A DNA stretch of 64,000 nucleotides, from contig NZ_JAELTX010000001.1 of assembly GCF_016429065.1 (NCBI RefSeq), positions 1-64,000 on the forward strand, read 5' to 3'. The position numbers and the translations under genes are program-made. The notes beneath the pieces were generated by a model. That model saw only the letters and a program-made list of their open reading frames with translations. It was not told the origin of the DNA and made no database searches. This DNA is from Pedobacter sp. ASV17 (lineage in GTDB: Bacteria > Bacteroidota > Bacteroidia > Sphingobacteriales > Sphingobacteriaceae). Of the stretch, positions 54,808 to 63,363 are shown in pieces (within the stretch, counting starts at the first letter, position 1; every line of letters starts with the position of its first letter).

Positions 54808-55967
54808 GATAGCGCTCGATTATAAAACTCCAAAAACCTTGAACAAACGGTAGAATAAGCAAATTTCTCTATCGCTATTTCCCTGATTAAGTCACTTTTA
54901 TATTCTTTATAGCTATAATACATGTCCAGCATCGACTGCTTTAGTGCTTGTTCATCTCTTGCTGCAACAAGAACACCAACTTTTTGGTTAATGATCTCTG
55001 CTATACCACCCACAGTTGAGCTGATAATTGGCAAACCGCAACTCATCGCTTCCAAAATCACACAAGGTTGGTTCTCAAAATTACTGAACATCACAAATGC
55101 ATTTGCTTTTTGATATTCGGCAACCAAATCATTACCATACTTCTTACCTACAAAAAACACATACTCTTTCAATCCCAAACTTTCTGCATATTTTTCCAAA
55201 ACAGGCCTTTCCAAATCATCGTCACCAACCATTACAAACTTTACACGCTGCACAACATCTATTTCAGAAAGCAGATTTTGAAAAGCCCTTAAAATCCCAC
55301 TAATATTTTTCACATCATCATTTAAACCAGATACGTGTAAAAAAACAAAACCTTCTTTTGGTTGATCATCTGGCTTGAATAAATCTGTATCAACAACATT
55401 TGATATCACTGGAAAATTTTGATGAACAAGACCGTAAGAAAACATTGCTTTTTTTAAATCATGAGTAACTGCAGATACTCCCAAGCTTCTTCTAACCACA
55501 AATTTTGTGATCCATTTTCTCAATATACCATGGTAACTATTTCTCTCTGGCAAATACCTGCTCCAATGTTCAGTAATTACAAATGAAGTTCGATAAAATA
55601 ATTTGGCCCACAGCGCAATTACTCCCATACGAGTTAATACATGTACGTGATTTAAATCAGGCTTAAAAAGACTTTTAACCCTATGATATCCAATGATAGC
55701 AGCTATAGCAAAAAGTAAAAATTTTACAGGTTTTAACCACGCCTTAGAAAACTTGCGGTAATAGATACGATAGGTTAAAACACCCTCCTCCATTGTTTCT
55801 TCAAAAAGATATAGCTTTCGCAAATGTGGATGTTCACAAATATGAAATACAGCTAATCGAACCTGCTGATTAATTGCTTTGGAATGCTCCTTTACAAACA
55901 CCCCTCCAACCTTATTAAACGGACTGGGATACCATGCAGGCAAAAACAAGATCCTTAACTTCTCCAT
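54804..55967 (-). CDS. Glycosyltransferase family 4
   Basis: GT-B fold glycosyltransferase of 387 residues. Seen: an N-terminal LRILFLPAWYPSPFNKVGGV (start of the acceptor domain), HVHVLTRMGVIALW, SVLGVSAVTHDLKKA-type helix (SLGVSAVTHDL), and the donor domain with FLHVSGLNDDVKNISGILRA, RVKFVMVGDDDLERP and the E-x7-E motif EAMSCGLPIISSTVGGIAEI. It starts by an overlapping TAATG with the preceding FemAB-like gene and ends overlapping the convergent glycosyltransferase. Probably makes part of a surface polysaccharide; donor unknown. Confidence 0.92.
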   Translation of the reverse strand: MEKLRILFLPAWYPSPFNKVGGVFVKEHSKAINQQVRLAVFHICEHPHLRKLYLFEETMEEGVLTYRIYYRKFSKAWLKPVKFLLFAIAAIIGYHRVKSLFKPDLNHVHVLTRMGVIALWAKLFYRTSFVITEHWSRYLPERNSYHGILRKWITKFVVRRSLGVSAVTHDLKKAMFSYGLVHQNFPVISNVVDTDLFKPDDQPKEGFVFLHVSGLNDDVKNISGILRAFQNLLSEIDVVQRVKFVMVGDDDLERPVLEKYAESLGLKEYVFFVGKKYGNDLVAEYQKANAFVMFSNFENQPCVILEAMSCGLPIISSTVGGIAEIINQKVGVLVAARDEQALKQSMLDMYYSYKEYKSDLIREIAIEKFAYSTVCSRFLEFYNRALS

Positions 55968-56905
55968 TACCTTATAACACGCTTAACAATGGCTTTAAAT
56001 TTCTGCTTTATAAGATTAGTTTGGTTTTCATATGGCACAAAGCTCACCAAATAATAAGGAGACAAATGGGGATTAAAATAGGATTTGAAGTCGGCTATGC
56101 GTTCTTCATTGGCACCACAGTAATCAATAAATCGGTAGCCATGATCTTTACACCAATCAATAGCTTCTTTATATAAATAGGAAGTCGCATTTTTATGATC
56201 GGTTTTATTGATTAATAAAGTATATAATTGATGAGTCTTCTCATCCAACAAAACAATGTTAGAACAAACAAGCTGTTCCCCTAGATAAACATTAAACGAC
56301 TTTAAGCACCCCATCCCAAAAAGTTCATCAAACAATTTATGATACTGCCCATAAGCCTTCTTGGACAATCCATAATGACTAAAATCATCCAAGTTTCTTT
56401 TAATGGACTCATCATCAACCGAGACGGCCTTAAAATAATAACCATCACTTTTTGCTCGTTCTACGTTTCGCAAAACACTTTGATGTACACCCTCTCCAAT
56501 TTGTTTTATATAAGTATATCTCAAGTCTAACTTGAAACCCAACCAAGTAAAAGGTCTCAAATCTTCCAAATCAGCATTAAACCTAAAAGAAATCTTCCTA
56601 AAATCTTTTTTGAGCAAGTCAATGAACGACTTCAATAAGTCTATCCTTTTCCTATCGCTTATCGTTTTATCTATATAAATTGATGAATAAGTAAAGGCCA
56701 AAGGTACCACTACATCTTTCCCTTTCGAAAAAATGGCAGCAGCAAACAGCGGCACTTGTTTTTGAACTACCACAAAATAATGTACTTGATAATCGAAAGC
56801 ATCTTTTACAACGCTCAGAAAATCAGGATTAAAAAAAAGCGAATTAAGCTGCTTGTGGCTTGATAAAACAGCCAACCACTCCTCTTTATTTACCTTATTT
56901 ACCAT
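55967..56905 (-). CDS. GNAT / FemAB-like acyltransferase (paralogue 2)
   Basis: 312 residues with a double GNAT fold like FemA/FemB aminoacyltransferases and related polysaccharide-locus acetyltransferases. Seen: LFFNPDFLSVVKDAF, YFVVVQKQVPLFAAAIFSKG, RPFTWLGFKLDLRYTYIKQI, VLRNVERAKSDGYYF and the C-terminal FIDYCGANEERIADFKSYFN. It shares this pattern block by block with the upstream gene (56899-57864), which it overlaps by 7 nt, so the two are tandem paralogues. It precedes the GT4 gene by overlap. It may add an amino acid or acyl group to a lipid-linked glycan; acceptor unknown. Confidence 0.85.
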   Translation of the reverse strand: MVNKVNKEEWLAVLSSHKQLNSLFFNPDFLSVVKDAFDYQVHYFVVVQKQVPLFAAAIFSKGKDVVVPLAFTYSSIYIDKTISDRKRIDLLKSFIDLLKKDFRKISFRFNADLEDLRPFTWLGFKLDLRYTYIKQIGEGVHQSVLRNVERAKSDGYYFKAVSVDDESIKRNLDDFSHYGLSKKAYGQYHKLFDELFGMGCLKSFNVYLGEQLVCSNIVLLDEKTHQLYTLLINKTDHKNATSYLYKEAIDWCKDHGYRFIDYCGANEERIADFKSYFNPHLSPYYLVSFVPYENQTNLIKQKFKAIVKRVIR

Positions 56906-57864
56906 AACAAACTGCGTTTTCTAACCATTTTCTTCACTACTTCTTTCAGCTTGCCCTTCATCTCAATCAAAACATTTGCCCTACGATTATATTTCACTTC
57001 AAAAAAGCTTTTCAATTCGGGCTCAAACTTATGCTTAAACCTTGCGATGGTTTTCATATTTGCGCCATATAAATCCACTTGCGTGATCTCTTCCATTTTC
57101 AGTTGGGAAAATGCATAATCATACAAATAAGCAGCGGCACCAGATTCAGACTGATCTATTTTACCGATAAGTGGAAAATAGGCTTTTTGCTCAAACCTAT
57201 CTATTAAAACAATGATAGACGATAACAATTTATGCTCCTTATATATATTATAGGTAGTAATCAATTCTTTTTGCTTTAATTCTTTAAATTGAGTGATTGC
57301 TTTGGAAACAAAAGAAGTCGACAGCAGAAAAGCTTCCAAATCAGTTTGGTGTTTTAACCACACTGCTTCAAAATCAGTTTGTGCAGCAAAATGATATTCA
57401 TGTTTTTTTGCTAAAATTCGTTTTAGATTTTGGTGATATGGCCTATTGTCTAGTGTTTTAACGTAAGTATGTTTTAACAGGCATTTAAATCCTGCCCATT
57501 CAAATGGTCTTGCATCATTAACCGATATGGGCAACCTAAAGTGGATTTTGGAATATCTTTTTTTTAATTCATCGATTAAAAATTCCCACACCATTATTCG
57601 GCGCCAAGAAAGTGCATCTTCTTTTTCCCATACAAATTGGAAGAAATAATGATTGGGACAAACAACGCGATTTTTATTTTCGAAAAAGGATATCAGCAAA
57701 AGAGCTTTGCCATTTTCGTAAATACCTACCAGTTTCTTATTAACAGTATAAACCCTTTCAAAGCTCTCTAAATAGTTTAAGTCAGCAAAAACAGACTGTT
57801 TGGCAATAGCAGTGAGCCCCTTAGTCCATTCTGCTGTAGTTAACGCTTTATATTCAAAACCCAT
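56899..57864 (-). CDS. GNAT / FemAB-like acyltransferase (paralogue 1)
   Basis: 321 residues, same architecture as the gene that follows: SVFADLNYLESFERVYT, GKALLLISFFENKNRVV, RPFEWAGFKCLLKHTYVKTL, NLKRILAKKHEYHF and QVDLYGANMKTIARFKHKFE. It heads the operon GNAT-GNAT-GT4 on the minus strand. Upstream lies the tonB terminator at 57891-57920, so it must have its own promoter in the roughly 25 bp between terminator and ATG or receive read-through; no -7 box is evident there. A duplicate origin of the pair and a role in surface glycan decoration are inferred. Confidence 0.84.
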   Translation of the reverse strand: MGFEYKALTTAEWTKGLTAIAKQSVFADLNYLESFERVYTVNKKLVGIYENGKALLLISFFENKNRVVCPNHYFFQFVWEKEDALSWRRIMVWEFLIDELKKRYSKIHFRLPISVNDARPFEWAGFKCLLKHTYVKTLDNRPYHQNLKRILAKKHEYHFAAQTDFEAVWLKHQTDLEAFLLSTSFVSKAITQFKELKQKELITTYNIYKEHKLLSSIIVLIDRFEQKAYFPLIGKIDQSESGAAAYLYDYAFSQLKMEEITQVDLYGANMKTIARFKHKFEPELKSFFEVKYNRRANVLIEMKGKLKEVVKKMVRKRSLLW

Positions 57865-57890
57865 ATCGTGATAGCGAAGATAAAAATATA

Positions 57891-57920
57891 AAAAAAGCGA
57901 TGGAAATTACTTCCATCGCT
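57891..57920 (-). terminator. Rho-independent terminator of tonB
   Basis: On the minus strand the stem AGCGATGGAA (57920-57911) / TTCCATCGCT (57905-57896) with a 5-nt loop is followed by a run of Ts (complement of AAAAAA at 57891-57896). It begins about 27 nt after the tonB stop. Confidence 0.92.
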
Positions 57921-57946
57921 TCACAAATCAATATTAAACTTAAAAA

Positions 57947-58798
57947 CTAATTACTTATCGTATAACTAATCGGCATATTATACCTCACCCTCACAGGCAA
58001 ATTGTTTTGCATACCTGCTTTCCAACGTGGCGATTTCTTGATAACCCTTATCGCTTCATCATCACAGCCATATCCTATTCCCTTAACTACTTTCACATCA
58101 GTAATGGTTCCATCTTTCTCTACCACAAAGCTCAAGTAAACTTTTCCTTGAACTCCTTGATCTTGTGCCATACCTGGGTATCTCAAGTTTCTTTGGATAT
58201 ATTTAGACCAGGCTTCCATGCCTCCAGGAAATTCTGGGTAAACTTCCACACCTGCGGCATCAAGGATCTCAGTGCCATTCCCTGTAGTCCCAGTGCCCGA
58301 GCCTAAGCCTGTAGGAGCTGTTGGCACATCTGCGTTTGACTTTCCAGTAATGCCATCTTGAGTAGTACTTCCAATCACTGCTTCTTTAATTTCATCAGAA
58401 GTTGGCGGTTGTAGCGTTACCAAATCATCTTTTACTACTTTAATATTATCAGGCATCGCCAGCGACTTAACTTTTGGAGCCAACACTTTTGGTGTTTCTA
58501 CTTCTGCTTGTTTTTCCGCTTGTTTTTGTTCCTCCTTCGGTTTAATTTCATGAATAACATCTTTTATAGGCAATACCTTTTCAATAGGATCAACAACTGC
58601 CTTATCGTCTTTAAATGCGGATGCAATAGACGGGCCAACAAACGCAGCCACAAACAAAGGCGCAACAATAAGAAATGCTTTTAATAAAGTATTAGAAGAT
58701 TGTCTTCTTAATTCGTAAGCGCCATAGTTTTGGTTTCTGTTGGCAAATACAAGAGCGAGCCACTCGCTACCGTACAAATTTGATGATTTATTAAACAT
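57947..58798 (-). CDS. tonB: Energy transducer TonB
   Basis: 283-residue TonB-family protein that transmits proton-motive force to outer-membrane transporters. N-terminal motif NQNYGAYELRRQ, typical of Bacteroidota TonB, is followed by one transmembrane helix at about 38-60 (LKAFLIVAPLFVAAFVG). A glutamate/lysine/proline-rich periplasmic spacer (KPKEEQKQAEKQAEVETPK) spans about 75-115, then a glycine/threonine-rich linker. The C-terminal domain has FPGGMEAWSKYIQRNLRYPG, GKVYLSFVVEKDG and SPRWKAGMQ. It stands alone with a clean terminator. It is a plausible energiser for the SusC channels elsewhere in the genome. Confidence 0.93.
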   Translation of the reverse strand: MFNKSSNLYGSEWLALVFANRNQNYGAYELRRQSSNTLLKAFLIVAPLFVAAFVGPSIASAFKDDKAVVDPIEKVLPIKDVIHEIKPKEEQKQAEKQAEVETPKVLAPKVKSLAMPDNIKVVKDDLVTLQPPTSDEIKEAVIGSTTQDGITGKSNADVPTAPTGLGSGTGTTGNGTEILDAAGVEVYPEFPGGMEAWSKYIQRNLRYPGMAQDQGVQGKVYLSFVVEKDGTITDVKVVKGIGYGCDDEAIRVIKKSPRWKAGMQNNLPVRVRYNMPISYTISN

Positions 58799-59052
58799 AG
58801 CTAATCGGTTTTTTCAACTATGATGTTAGTTATATTAAAATTCCATACGCATGCCTAAAAAATATTTTTTCATCACATAAATCGACAATTACACTTCAAA
58901 AGAGTAAAACCTATAATCAACAACATTTCGACATTCAGCCAACAAAACACACAAAAAAGATAAAAAACCACACAAAAAATATTTTTTAAGCATAAAAAAT
59001 TATTTTTTTTCAATTTTTTAACAAAAATTTAATCAAAAACCGCAAAATATTT

Positions 59053-59060
59053 TATTTTTG
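59053..59060 (+). promoter_or_regulatory. -7 box for glnN
   Basis: TATTTTTG fits TAnnTTTG exactly and ends 21 nt before ATG 59082. A TTTA at 59028-59031 could serve as -33, 21 nt away. The upstream space 58799-59050 is very AT-rich and G-poor, with no gene. Confidence 0.5.
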
Positions 59061-59081
59061 AATAAAAATTTAAACAAATAA

Positions 59082-61265
59082 ATGAAAAGCTTAAGAACCA
59101 TAGCGCTAAAAGAAGCACAAACCAGAGAAATACCTGAAGTAAAAGCTCCATCAAGCAAAATTTCAGAATTCTACGGCTCGAATGTTTTCGACAAAAAGAA
59201 GATGAAAGAATATCTTTCTAAAGATGTTTTTGAAAAACTAATTTCTTCGATTAACCAAGGTGAGTTAATTAACCATGACGATGCAAATCAAATTGCAACC
59301 GCCATGAAGTCTTGGGCAATGAGCAAAGGTGCAACTCACTACACGCACTGGTTCCAACCATTAACTGGCACAACAGCTGAAAAACACGATTCATTTTTTG
59401 AACCAAGCGGCGACGGCGCCATTGAGAAATTTGCAGGGAGCGCTTTAGTTCAACAAGAGCCTGACGCATCAAGTTTCCCTAACGGTGGTATCCGTAACAC
59501 TTTCGAAGCTCGTGGTTATACTGCTTGGGATCCTTCTTCTCCAGCTTTCATTATGGAAAACCCAGCTGGCAAAACACTTTGTATTCCAACAGTATTTGTT
59601 GCCTATACAGGTGAAGCGCTAGATTATAAAGCTCCTTTATTAAAAGCCCTATCTGCTATTGATAAAGCTGCTGTTGACGTTTGCCAATATTTCGACAAAG
59701 CCGTATCTAAAGTAAATGCCTCTTTAGGTATCGAACAAGAATATTTCCTAGTAGACTTAGCCTTATTTAACGCCCGTCCAGATTTAGTACTTACTGGCCG
59801 TGCCTTATTTGGACACATGTCTGCCAAAGGACAACAATTAGAAGATCACTACTTTGGTTCTATTCCAGAGCGTGTATTTGCTTATATGGTTGATTTCGAA
59901 AACGAAGCAATCAAGCTAGGCATTCCTTTGAAAACCCGTCACAATGAGGTAGCTCCTTCTCAATTTGAGTGTGCTCCTATTTACGAAGAAATCAACTTAG
60001 CCATTGACCACAACCAATTGTTGATGGACGTAATGGAGAAAGTTGCTCGTCGTCACAACTTCAAAGTATTATTGCACGAAAAACCATATGCCGGCATTAA
60101 CGGTTCTGGTAAACACAACAACTGGTCGTTAATTACCGATACTGGTAAAAACCTATTGGCACCAGGCAAAACACCTAAAAACAACTTAATGTTCTTAACC
60201 TTCTTTGTAAACACCATCAAAGCGGTTCATGAGCATGCTGATTTATTGAGAGCAAGTATCGCTTCAGTAAGTAACGATCACCGTTTAGGTGCTAACGAAG
60301 CTCCTCCAGCAATCATTTCTATCTTCTTAGGTCAACAATTGGACGAGATTTTAGATGAAATCGAGCACTCTCGTTTAAGCAAAAAATTAAAAGAAGACAA
60401 TTCATTATGGTTAGGCATCCCTAAAATTCCTCAAATTTTATTGGACAACACCGACCGTAACCGTACCTCGCCATTTGCTTTCACGGGTAACAAATTCGAG
60501 TTAAGAGCTGTAGGTTCTACCGCTAACTCTTCTGCCCCAATGACCGTATTAAATGCGATTGTTGCAGATCAGTTAACTAAATTTAAAGTAGACGTTGACA
60601 AATTGATCAAAAAAGGCGACAAAAAAGACGTTGCTTTAATGACCGTTCTAAAACGTTACATCAAAGAATCTAAAGCAATCCGTTTTGAAGGTAATGGTTA
60701 TAGCGATGAATGGGCTCAAGAAGCAGAAAAACGCGGTTTATCAAACATCAAAACTACGCCAAAAGCACTTGATGCTTACGTAAGCGAAAAAACTACTGAG
60801 CTTTTCACCAAAACCAACGTATTTAGCCCACGCGAACTGCATGCCCGTCACGAAATTTTGTTAGAAAACTTCTACAAAAAATTACAAATCGAGGCTCGTG
60901 TATTTGGCGATGTAACCAATAGCCAAATCATCCCTGCGGTAATTGCTTATCAAAACACTTTAATCGAGAATGCTAAAGGCTTAAAAGAACTTGGCTTAAG
61001 CAAAGAGTCAATGGCTACACCGTTGGCAATTATCGATAAAATCTCTAACCACCTATCTATCGTTAAAAATAGCGTAGACACCATGTTAGAAGACCGTAAG
61101 TTGGTAAACAAAATTGAAGATACTCGCGAAAAAGCAATCGGCTACGATGAGAAAGTAAAATCTCACTTCGACACTATCCGTTACCATGTTGACAAACTTG
61201 AGCAAATTGTTGACGATAGCGTTTGGCCATTACCTAAGTTCAGAGAATTGTTATTCTTAAAATAA
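59082..61265 (+). CDS. glnN: Glutamine synthetase type III
   Basis: ATP-dependent condensation of glutamate and ammonia to glutamine, cytoplasmic, oligomeric. 727 residues, the normal GlnN length. Seen: THYTHWFQPLTGTTAEKHD near residue 85, GGIRNTFEARGYTAWDPSSP, IEQEYFLVD (metal-binding glutamates), TRHNEVAPSQFECAPI, GINGSGKHNNWSL (ATP/substrate loop) and NRTSPFAFTGNKFELRAVG. A helical C-terminal region (SKESMATPLAIIDKISN) closes the protein. The gene is monocistronic with its own promoter and a strong terminator at 61291-61319. Confidence 0.97.
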   Translation: MKSLRTIALKEAQTREIPEVKAPSSKISEFYGSNVFDKKKMKEYLSKDVFEKLISSINQGELINHDDANQIATAMKSWAMSKGATHYTHWFQPLTGTTAEKHDSFFEPSGDGAIEKFAGSALVQQEPDASSFPNGGIRNTFEARGYTAWDPSSPAFIMENPAGKTLCIPTVFVAYTGEALDYKAPLLKALSAIDKAAVDVCQYFDKAVSKVNASLGIEQEYFLVDLALFNARPDLVLTGRALFGHMSAKGQQLEDHYFGSIPERVFAYMVDFENEAIKLGIPLKTRHNEVAPSQFECAPIYEEINLAIDHNQLLMDVMEKVARRHNFKVLLHEKPYAGINGSGKHNNWSLITDTGKNLLAPGKTPKNNLMFLTFFVNTIKAVHEHADLLRASIASVSNDHRLGANEAPPAIISIFLGQQLDEILDEIEHSRLSKKLKEDNSLWLGIPKIPQILLDNTDRNRTSPFAFTGNKFELRAVGSTANSSAPMTVLNAIVADQLTKFKVDVDKLIKKGDKKDVALMTVLKRYIKESKAIRFEGNGYSDEWAQEAEKRGLSNIKTTPKALDAYVSEKTTELFTKTNVFSPRELHARHEILLENFYKKLQIEARVFGDVTNSQIIPAVIAYQNTLIENAKGLKELGLSKESMATPLAIIDKISNHLSIVKNSVDTMLEDRKLVNKIEDTREKAIGYDEKVKSHFDTIRYHVDKLEQIVDDSVWPLPKFRELLFLK

Positions 61266-61290
61266 GCAGCAAATTTTCTTTTTATATAGA

Positions 61291-61319
61291 GGTGCAGAGT
61301 TCTACTTTGCACCTTTTTT
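61291..61319 (+). terminator. Rho-independent terminator of glnN
   Basis: Stem GGTGCAGAG (61291-61299) / CTTTGCACC (61305-61313) with one G-U, loop TTCTA, followed by six Ts. Confidence 0.92.
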
Positions 61320-61349
61320 GCTTTAATATCCTGTCATTCCTCCACATTT

Positions 61350-61605
61350 CGTCATTGCGAGAAGCAATCTTAAAGCTATTTGCTATCTATTTCGAAAAGC
61401 AAAACCCCTAAACCAATCAACATCAGCCCTTCTTTCCGCTATATTCCCGATGAGATCGGGAGATGCCGCTTCAATAAGGTTTATTTTACTGAAACCATTG
61501 CTACTATTTGCGGAACAAACAAACGTCTAAAAAATGATGTCACCCTTTCAGGGTTAACCGTTAAAATGCCGTGATTATTCTATAGTTATTTCACCACTTC
61601 GTGGT
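61350..61605. repeat. Cluster of short interspersed repeats
   Basis: Contains CGTCATTGCGAGAAGCAATC (61350-61369), the hairpin TCCCGAT-GAG-ATCGGGA (61445-61461) and two mini-hairpins with the same TTC loop, ACCCT-TTC-AGGGT (61542-61554) and ACCAC-TTC-GTGGT (61593-61605). An open frame across part of this stretch looks repeat-derived, not a gene. Confidence 0.55.
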
Positions 61606-61620
61606 TATTTAAAAATAAAA

Positions 61621-62060
61621 ACATTCAAACTCTCCAACATACCAACCTTAAAACATTCAAACCTCACCATCTTAGCCCCTCATCAACCTTACAACATTCA
61701 AACTTTACAACTATCTAACTTTACAACCTAACAACATCCAAACCCACCATCCTAACCCCTCATCAACCTTACAACATTCAAACTTTACAACTATCTAACT
61801 TTACAACCTAACAACATCCAAACCTCTCAACAATCTAACAATTCAGCAATTAAACCATTTAACCTTTATAACCTTACAATATCTCAACCTTACAACATTC
61901 AAACTTTCCAACTATTTAACGTTATAACCTTACAACATCCAAACCCACCATCTTAGCCCCTCTCCTCACCCCAACATTCCAACTTTATAACATTCCAGCT
62001 TATCCATCCTCCCAACAATTTAACAATTCAGCAATTAAACCATTTAACCTTCCACCTTAA
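61621..62060. repeat. Nearly G-free repeat tract upstream of purM
   Basis: These 440 bases contain only 6 G on the plus strand; 61676-61845 (170 bases) has none. Within it, a 69-bp segment is repeated perfectly at 61676-61744 and 61756-61824 (period 80), and a 39-bp segment recurs with one change at 61828-61866 and 62013-62051. The tract is built from short phrases such as TTACAACATTCAAAC and AACTTTACAAC. No open reading frame of note. It ends just before the purM promoter. Confidence 0.9.
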
Positions 62061-62065
62061 AAAGC

Positions 62066-62073
62066 TATCTTTG
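62066..62073 (+). promoter_or_regulatory. -7 box for purM
   Basis: TATCTTTG fits TAnnTTTG exactly, 8 nt before ATG 62082. A TTTA at 62043-62046 lies 19 nt upstream as a possible -33. The leader would be about 5 nt. Confidence 0.6.
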
Positions 62074-62081
62074 CAGCAATT

Positions 62082-63263
62082 ATGAGCGACAATAGGTACA
62101 ACCAGCGTGGCGTATCAGCATCTAAGGAAGATGTACACGCAGCCATCAAAAACATCGACAAAGGCATATTCCCTAAAGCATTCTGCAAAATCATTCCTGA
62201 CATATTGGGCAACGATGAAACATATTGCAACATTATGCATGCCGATGGTGCGGGAACCAAATCCTCTTTAGCTTATACTTATTGGAAAGAAACTGGCGAC
62301 ATTTCTGTTTGGAAGGGCATTGCACAAGACGCCATCATCATGAATATCGATGACTTGATTTGCGTAGGTGCTACCGACCAAATCCTATTATCATCAACCA
62401 TTGGCCGTAACAAAAATTTGGTACCTGGCGAAGTCATTGCAGCTATTATTAACGGCACCGAAGAAATTTTGGCAGAATTAAGAAATTTGGGTATCTCTAT
62501 TTACTCTACAGGTGGCGAAACTGCTGATGTAGGTGATTTAGTACGTACCATTATTGTCGATTCTACCGTAACCTGTCGCATGAAGCGTGATGAGGTGATC
62601 AGCAACGACAATATCAAAGCTGGTAACGTAGTAGTGGGCTTGGCTTCTTACGGAAAAGCGACTTACGAAACCGAATACAATGGCGGAATGGGCTCTAACG
62701 GACTAACCTCTGCCCGTCACGATGTTTTTGAAAAATCTATCGCCACTAAATACCCTGAAAGCTTTGACCCTGGCGTTCCTTTTGACCTAGTGTTTTCAGG
62801 CGGCAAACAACTTACCGACCAAGTGCAAATTAGCGATACTGAAAGCGTAACGGCTGGAAAATTGGTGTTATCCCCTACCCGTACTTATGCTCCAGTAATT
62901 AAACAAATATTAGATAAATATCGCAAGCAAATTGATGGTATTGTACATTGCAGTGGTGGCGCACAAACCAAAGTGCTTCATTTTGTGAATGACGATATTC
63001 ACGTAATTAAGGACAATTTATTCCCTATTCCACCCCTATTTAAACTGATCCAAGAACAATCGGGTACCGACTGGAAAGAAATGTACAAAGTATTTAACAT
63101 GGGGCACCGCATGGAGCTTTATGTACCTGCCGAAATTGCAGAGGATATTATTGCTATTTCTAAAAGCTTTAACATCGATGCACAAGTAATTGGACGTGTA
63201 GAAAGCAGTGAGCAAAAGCAGGTAACGATCAAAAGCGAATTCGGCGAGTTTGTTTATAATTAA
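62082..63263 (+). CDS. purM: Phosphoribosylformylglycinamidine cyclo-ligase (AIR synthase)
   Basis: Fifth step of purine synthesis: closes FGAM to aminoimidazole ribotide with ATP. 393 residues, the longer form found in Bacteroidota. Seen: RYNQRGVSASKEDVHAAI, the substrate/ATP segment MHADGAGTKSSLAYTYW, IAQDAIIMNIDDLICVGATD, STGGETADVGDL, GMGSNGLTSARHDVF and the C-terminal FNMGHRMELYVP. The signature of the AIR-synthase fold is complete. The upstream spacer is a nearly G-free repeat tract; the leader is very short. The gene ends near an inverted repeat shared with the convergent hydrolase. Confidence 0.94.
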   Translation: MSDNRYNQRGVSASKEDVHAAIKNIDKGIFPKAFCKIIPDILGNDETYCNIMHADGAGTKSSLAYTYWKETGDISVWKGIAQDAIIMNIDDLICVGATDQILLSSTIGRNKNLVPGEVIAAIINGTEEILAELRNLGISIYSTGGETADVGDLVRTIIVDSTVTCRMKRDEVISNDNIKAGNVVVGLASYGKATYETEYNGGMGSNGLTSARHDVFEKSIATKYPESFDPGVPFDLVFSGGKQLTDQVQISDTESVTAGKLVLSPTRTYAPVIKQILDKYRKQIDGIVHCSGGAQTKVLHFVNDDIHVIKDNLFPIPPLFKLIQEQSGTDWKEMYKVFNMGHRMELYVPAEIAEDIIAISKSFNIDAQVIGRVESSEQKQVTIKSEFGEFVYN

Positions 63264-63284
63264 TACAGCTCAACTTTGCAACAC

Positions 63285-63352
63285 CGTCATGCTGAATTTA
63301 TTTCAGCATCTTTTTTTAGTTTTAAAGACCCTGAAATAAATTCGGGGTGACG
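63285..63352. terminator. Inverted repeat between purM and hydrolase
   Basis: Arms CGTCATGCTGAATTTATTTCAG (22 nt; 63285-63306) and its near-complement at 63331-63352 match at 19 of 22 positions; an inner hairpin ATGCTGAA / TTCAGCAT precedes TCTTTTTTT. It lies between convergent genes and can stop both; the sequence type is that of a dispersed repeat. Confidence 0.65.
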
Positions 63353-63363
63353 TTCTACTTCAG

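Noticed and set aside
61380-61574. Open frame of 64 codons after glnN
   Set aside because: It crosses several short hairpin repeats, has no promoter box or family resemblance, and looks repeat-derived.
61676-61824. CRISPR-like reading of the repeated units before purM
   Set aside because: There are only two full copies with an 11-bp gap, no regular spacers, and no cas gene.
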